NCBI RefSeq assembly: GCF_002006345.1
Contig: NZ_LZZM01000153.1
Coordinates: 85,209 to 149,208, forward strand
Length of the DNA stretch: 64,000 bases
From: Clostridium puniceum
GTDB taxonomy: Bacteria; Bacillota; Clostridia; Clostridiales; Clostridiaceae
Direction: 5' to 3'
This document shows, piece by piece, positions 63,752-64,000 of this stretch (its first letter is position 1; every line of letters begins with the position of its first letter). The translations under genes and the position numbers were made by a program. The notes under the pieces are model-generated. The model saw nothing but the letters and a program-made list of their open reading frames with translations. It was not told the origin of the DNA and ran no database searches.

Positions 63752-64000
63752 ATTTTATTCCTTGCTGTTTTTTATTAAATTCATCTATTAAATAAGCTAA
63801 TAAAACCCATTTTATATGACGTTCGTATCGGGCTTGCCCATAGAGTCTTGGATTTTCTAAGTTATATAAACCTTTTAATACGGAGAATAATTGCTCTATT
63901 TTCAATCTATTTTTATATAGGTTCACCCCTATAGGAGATTCGAAAAACAAAGCATTTTCATATCGTTTATCAATGAATGCCTCAATGCTTTTAGCTTTAC
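63726..64000 (-). CDS. Partial IS transposase (C-terminal part; gene continues beyond the window)
   Basis: The frame is open to the window edge (SIEAFIDKRYENALFFES) and ends YPWNL. The segment NRLKIEQLFSVLKGLYNLENPRLYG carries the Glu of a DDE catalytic triad with the Y/R-x-x-IEQ-F context of IS4/IS5-like transposases. Only about 91 residues are in the window, so family and completeness cannot be judged. It marks the right edge of the glycan locus. Confidence 0.75.
   Translation of the reverse strand, partial: KAKSIEAFIDKRYENALFFESPIGVNLYKNRLKIEQLFSVLKGLYNLENPRLYGQARYERHIKWVLLAYLIDEFNKKQQGIKSRKYPWNL

Noticed and set aside
1..64000. CRISPR arrays, tRNA and rRNA genes, prophage genes
   Set aside because: Scanned for by eye; no regularly spaced repeats, no cloverleaf with CCA-type end, no phage structural or integrase genes were seen.

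Overview
The window is low-GC (clearly AT-rich), with AGGAGG-type ribosome binding sites, some GTG and TTG starts and many intrinsic terminators. Gene content (clostridial aro operon, GEMM riboswitch, T-box, YesMN two-component system, mannanase with cell-wall-binding repeats) points to a saccharolytic Clostridium sensu stricto, close to C. beijerinckii or C. saccharoperbutylacetonicum. There are no rRNA, tRNA or CRISPR features. The left edge cuts a GH9 cellulase and the right edge cuts an IS transposase.

Region 1 (1.3-1.6 kb) is a self-contained unit: promoter, 44-residue hydrophobic protein, terminator. Region 2 (1.7-10.2 kb) is the aromatic amino acid operon aroB-aroA-aroC-pheA-aroE(YdiB-like)-aroK-aroF-tyrA. 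It has no dehydroquinate dehydratase. Its shikimate dehydrogenase looks like a replacement, with a possible stub of the old aroE just upstream.

Region 3 (10.7-29.2 kb) is a quinate/shikimate-type utilisation cluster. It holds two related LysR regulators, two large Fe-S flavin enoate reductases of the Old Yellow Enzyme type, a TIM-barrel enzyme resembling 3-dehydroshikimate dehydratases, three MFS transporters, a second YdiB-like shikimate dehydrogenase, a YczE-like membrane protein and a type I AroD. A shared dyad (ATAGAA-N3-ATCTATTRRT and looser variants) lies upstream of five of its transcription units and suggests one LysR regulon. Inside the cluster sit a phenylalanine T-box (specifier UUC) controlling two tiny ORFs, one Cys-rich and free of Phe, one carrying a Tyr-Tyr-Phe-Phe run, and a c-di-GMP-type riboswitch ahead of a chemoreceptor.

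Region 4 (29.6-48.6 kb) is a beta-mannan utilisation locus: MsmK-type ATPase, YesL-like protein, sugar ABC importer, GH130 mannoside phosphorylase, LacI regulator, then (after a chemoreceptor and a SurA-like protein) AraC regulator, SGNH esterase, secreted GH26 mannanase with cell-wall repeats, mannose-6-phosphate isomerase and another AraC regulator. LacI-like sites centred on CG (TTAA-CG-TTAA type) lie before the ATPase, the binding protein and the mannanase.

Region 5 (48.9-63.6 kb) is a second glycan locus: GH127, YesN/YesM two-component system, a second ABC importer without its own ATPase, a ROK kinase, a GH1 enzyme with a partial phosphate-binding motif, two tandem BglK-like ROK kinases and a GntR/UTRA regulator. 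Together these suggest ABC import, intracellular phosphorylation by ROK kinases and cleavage by a phospho-glycosidase, without a PTS.
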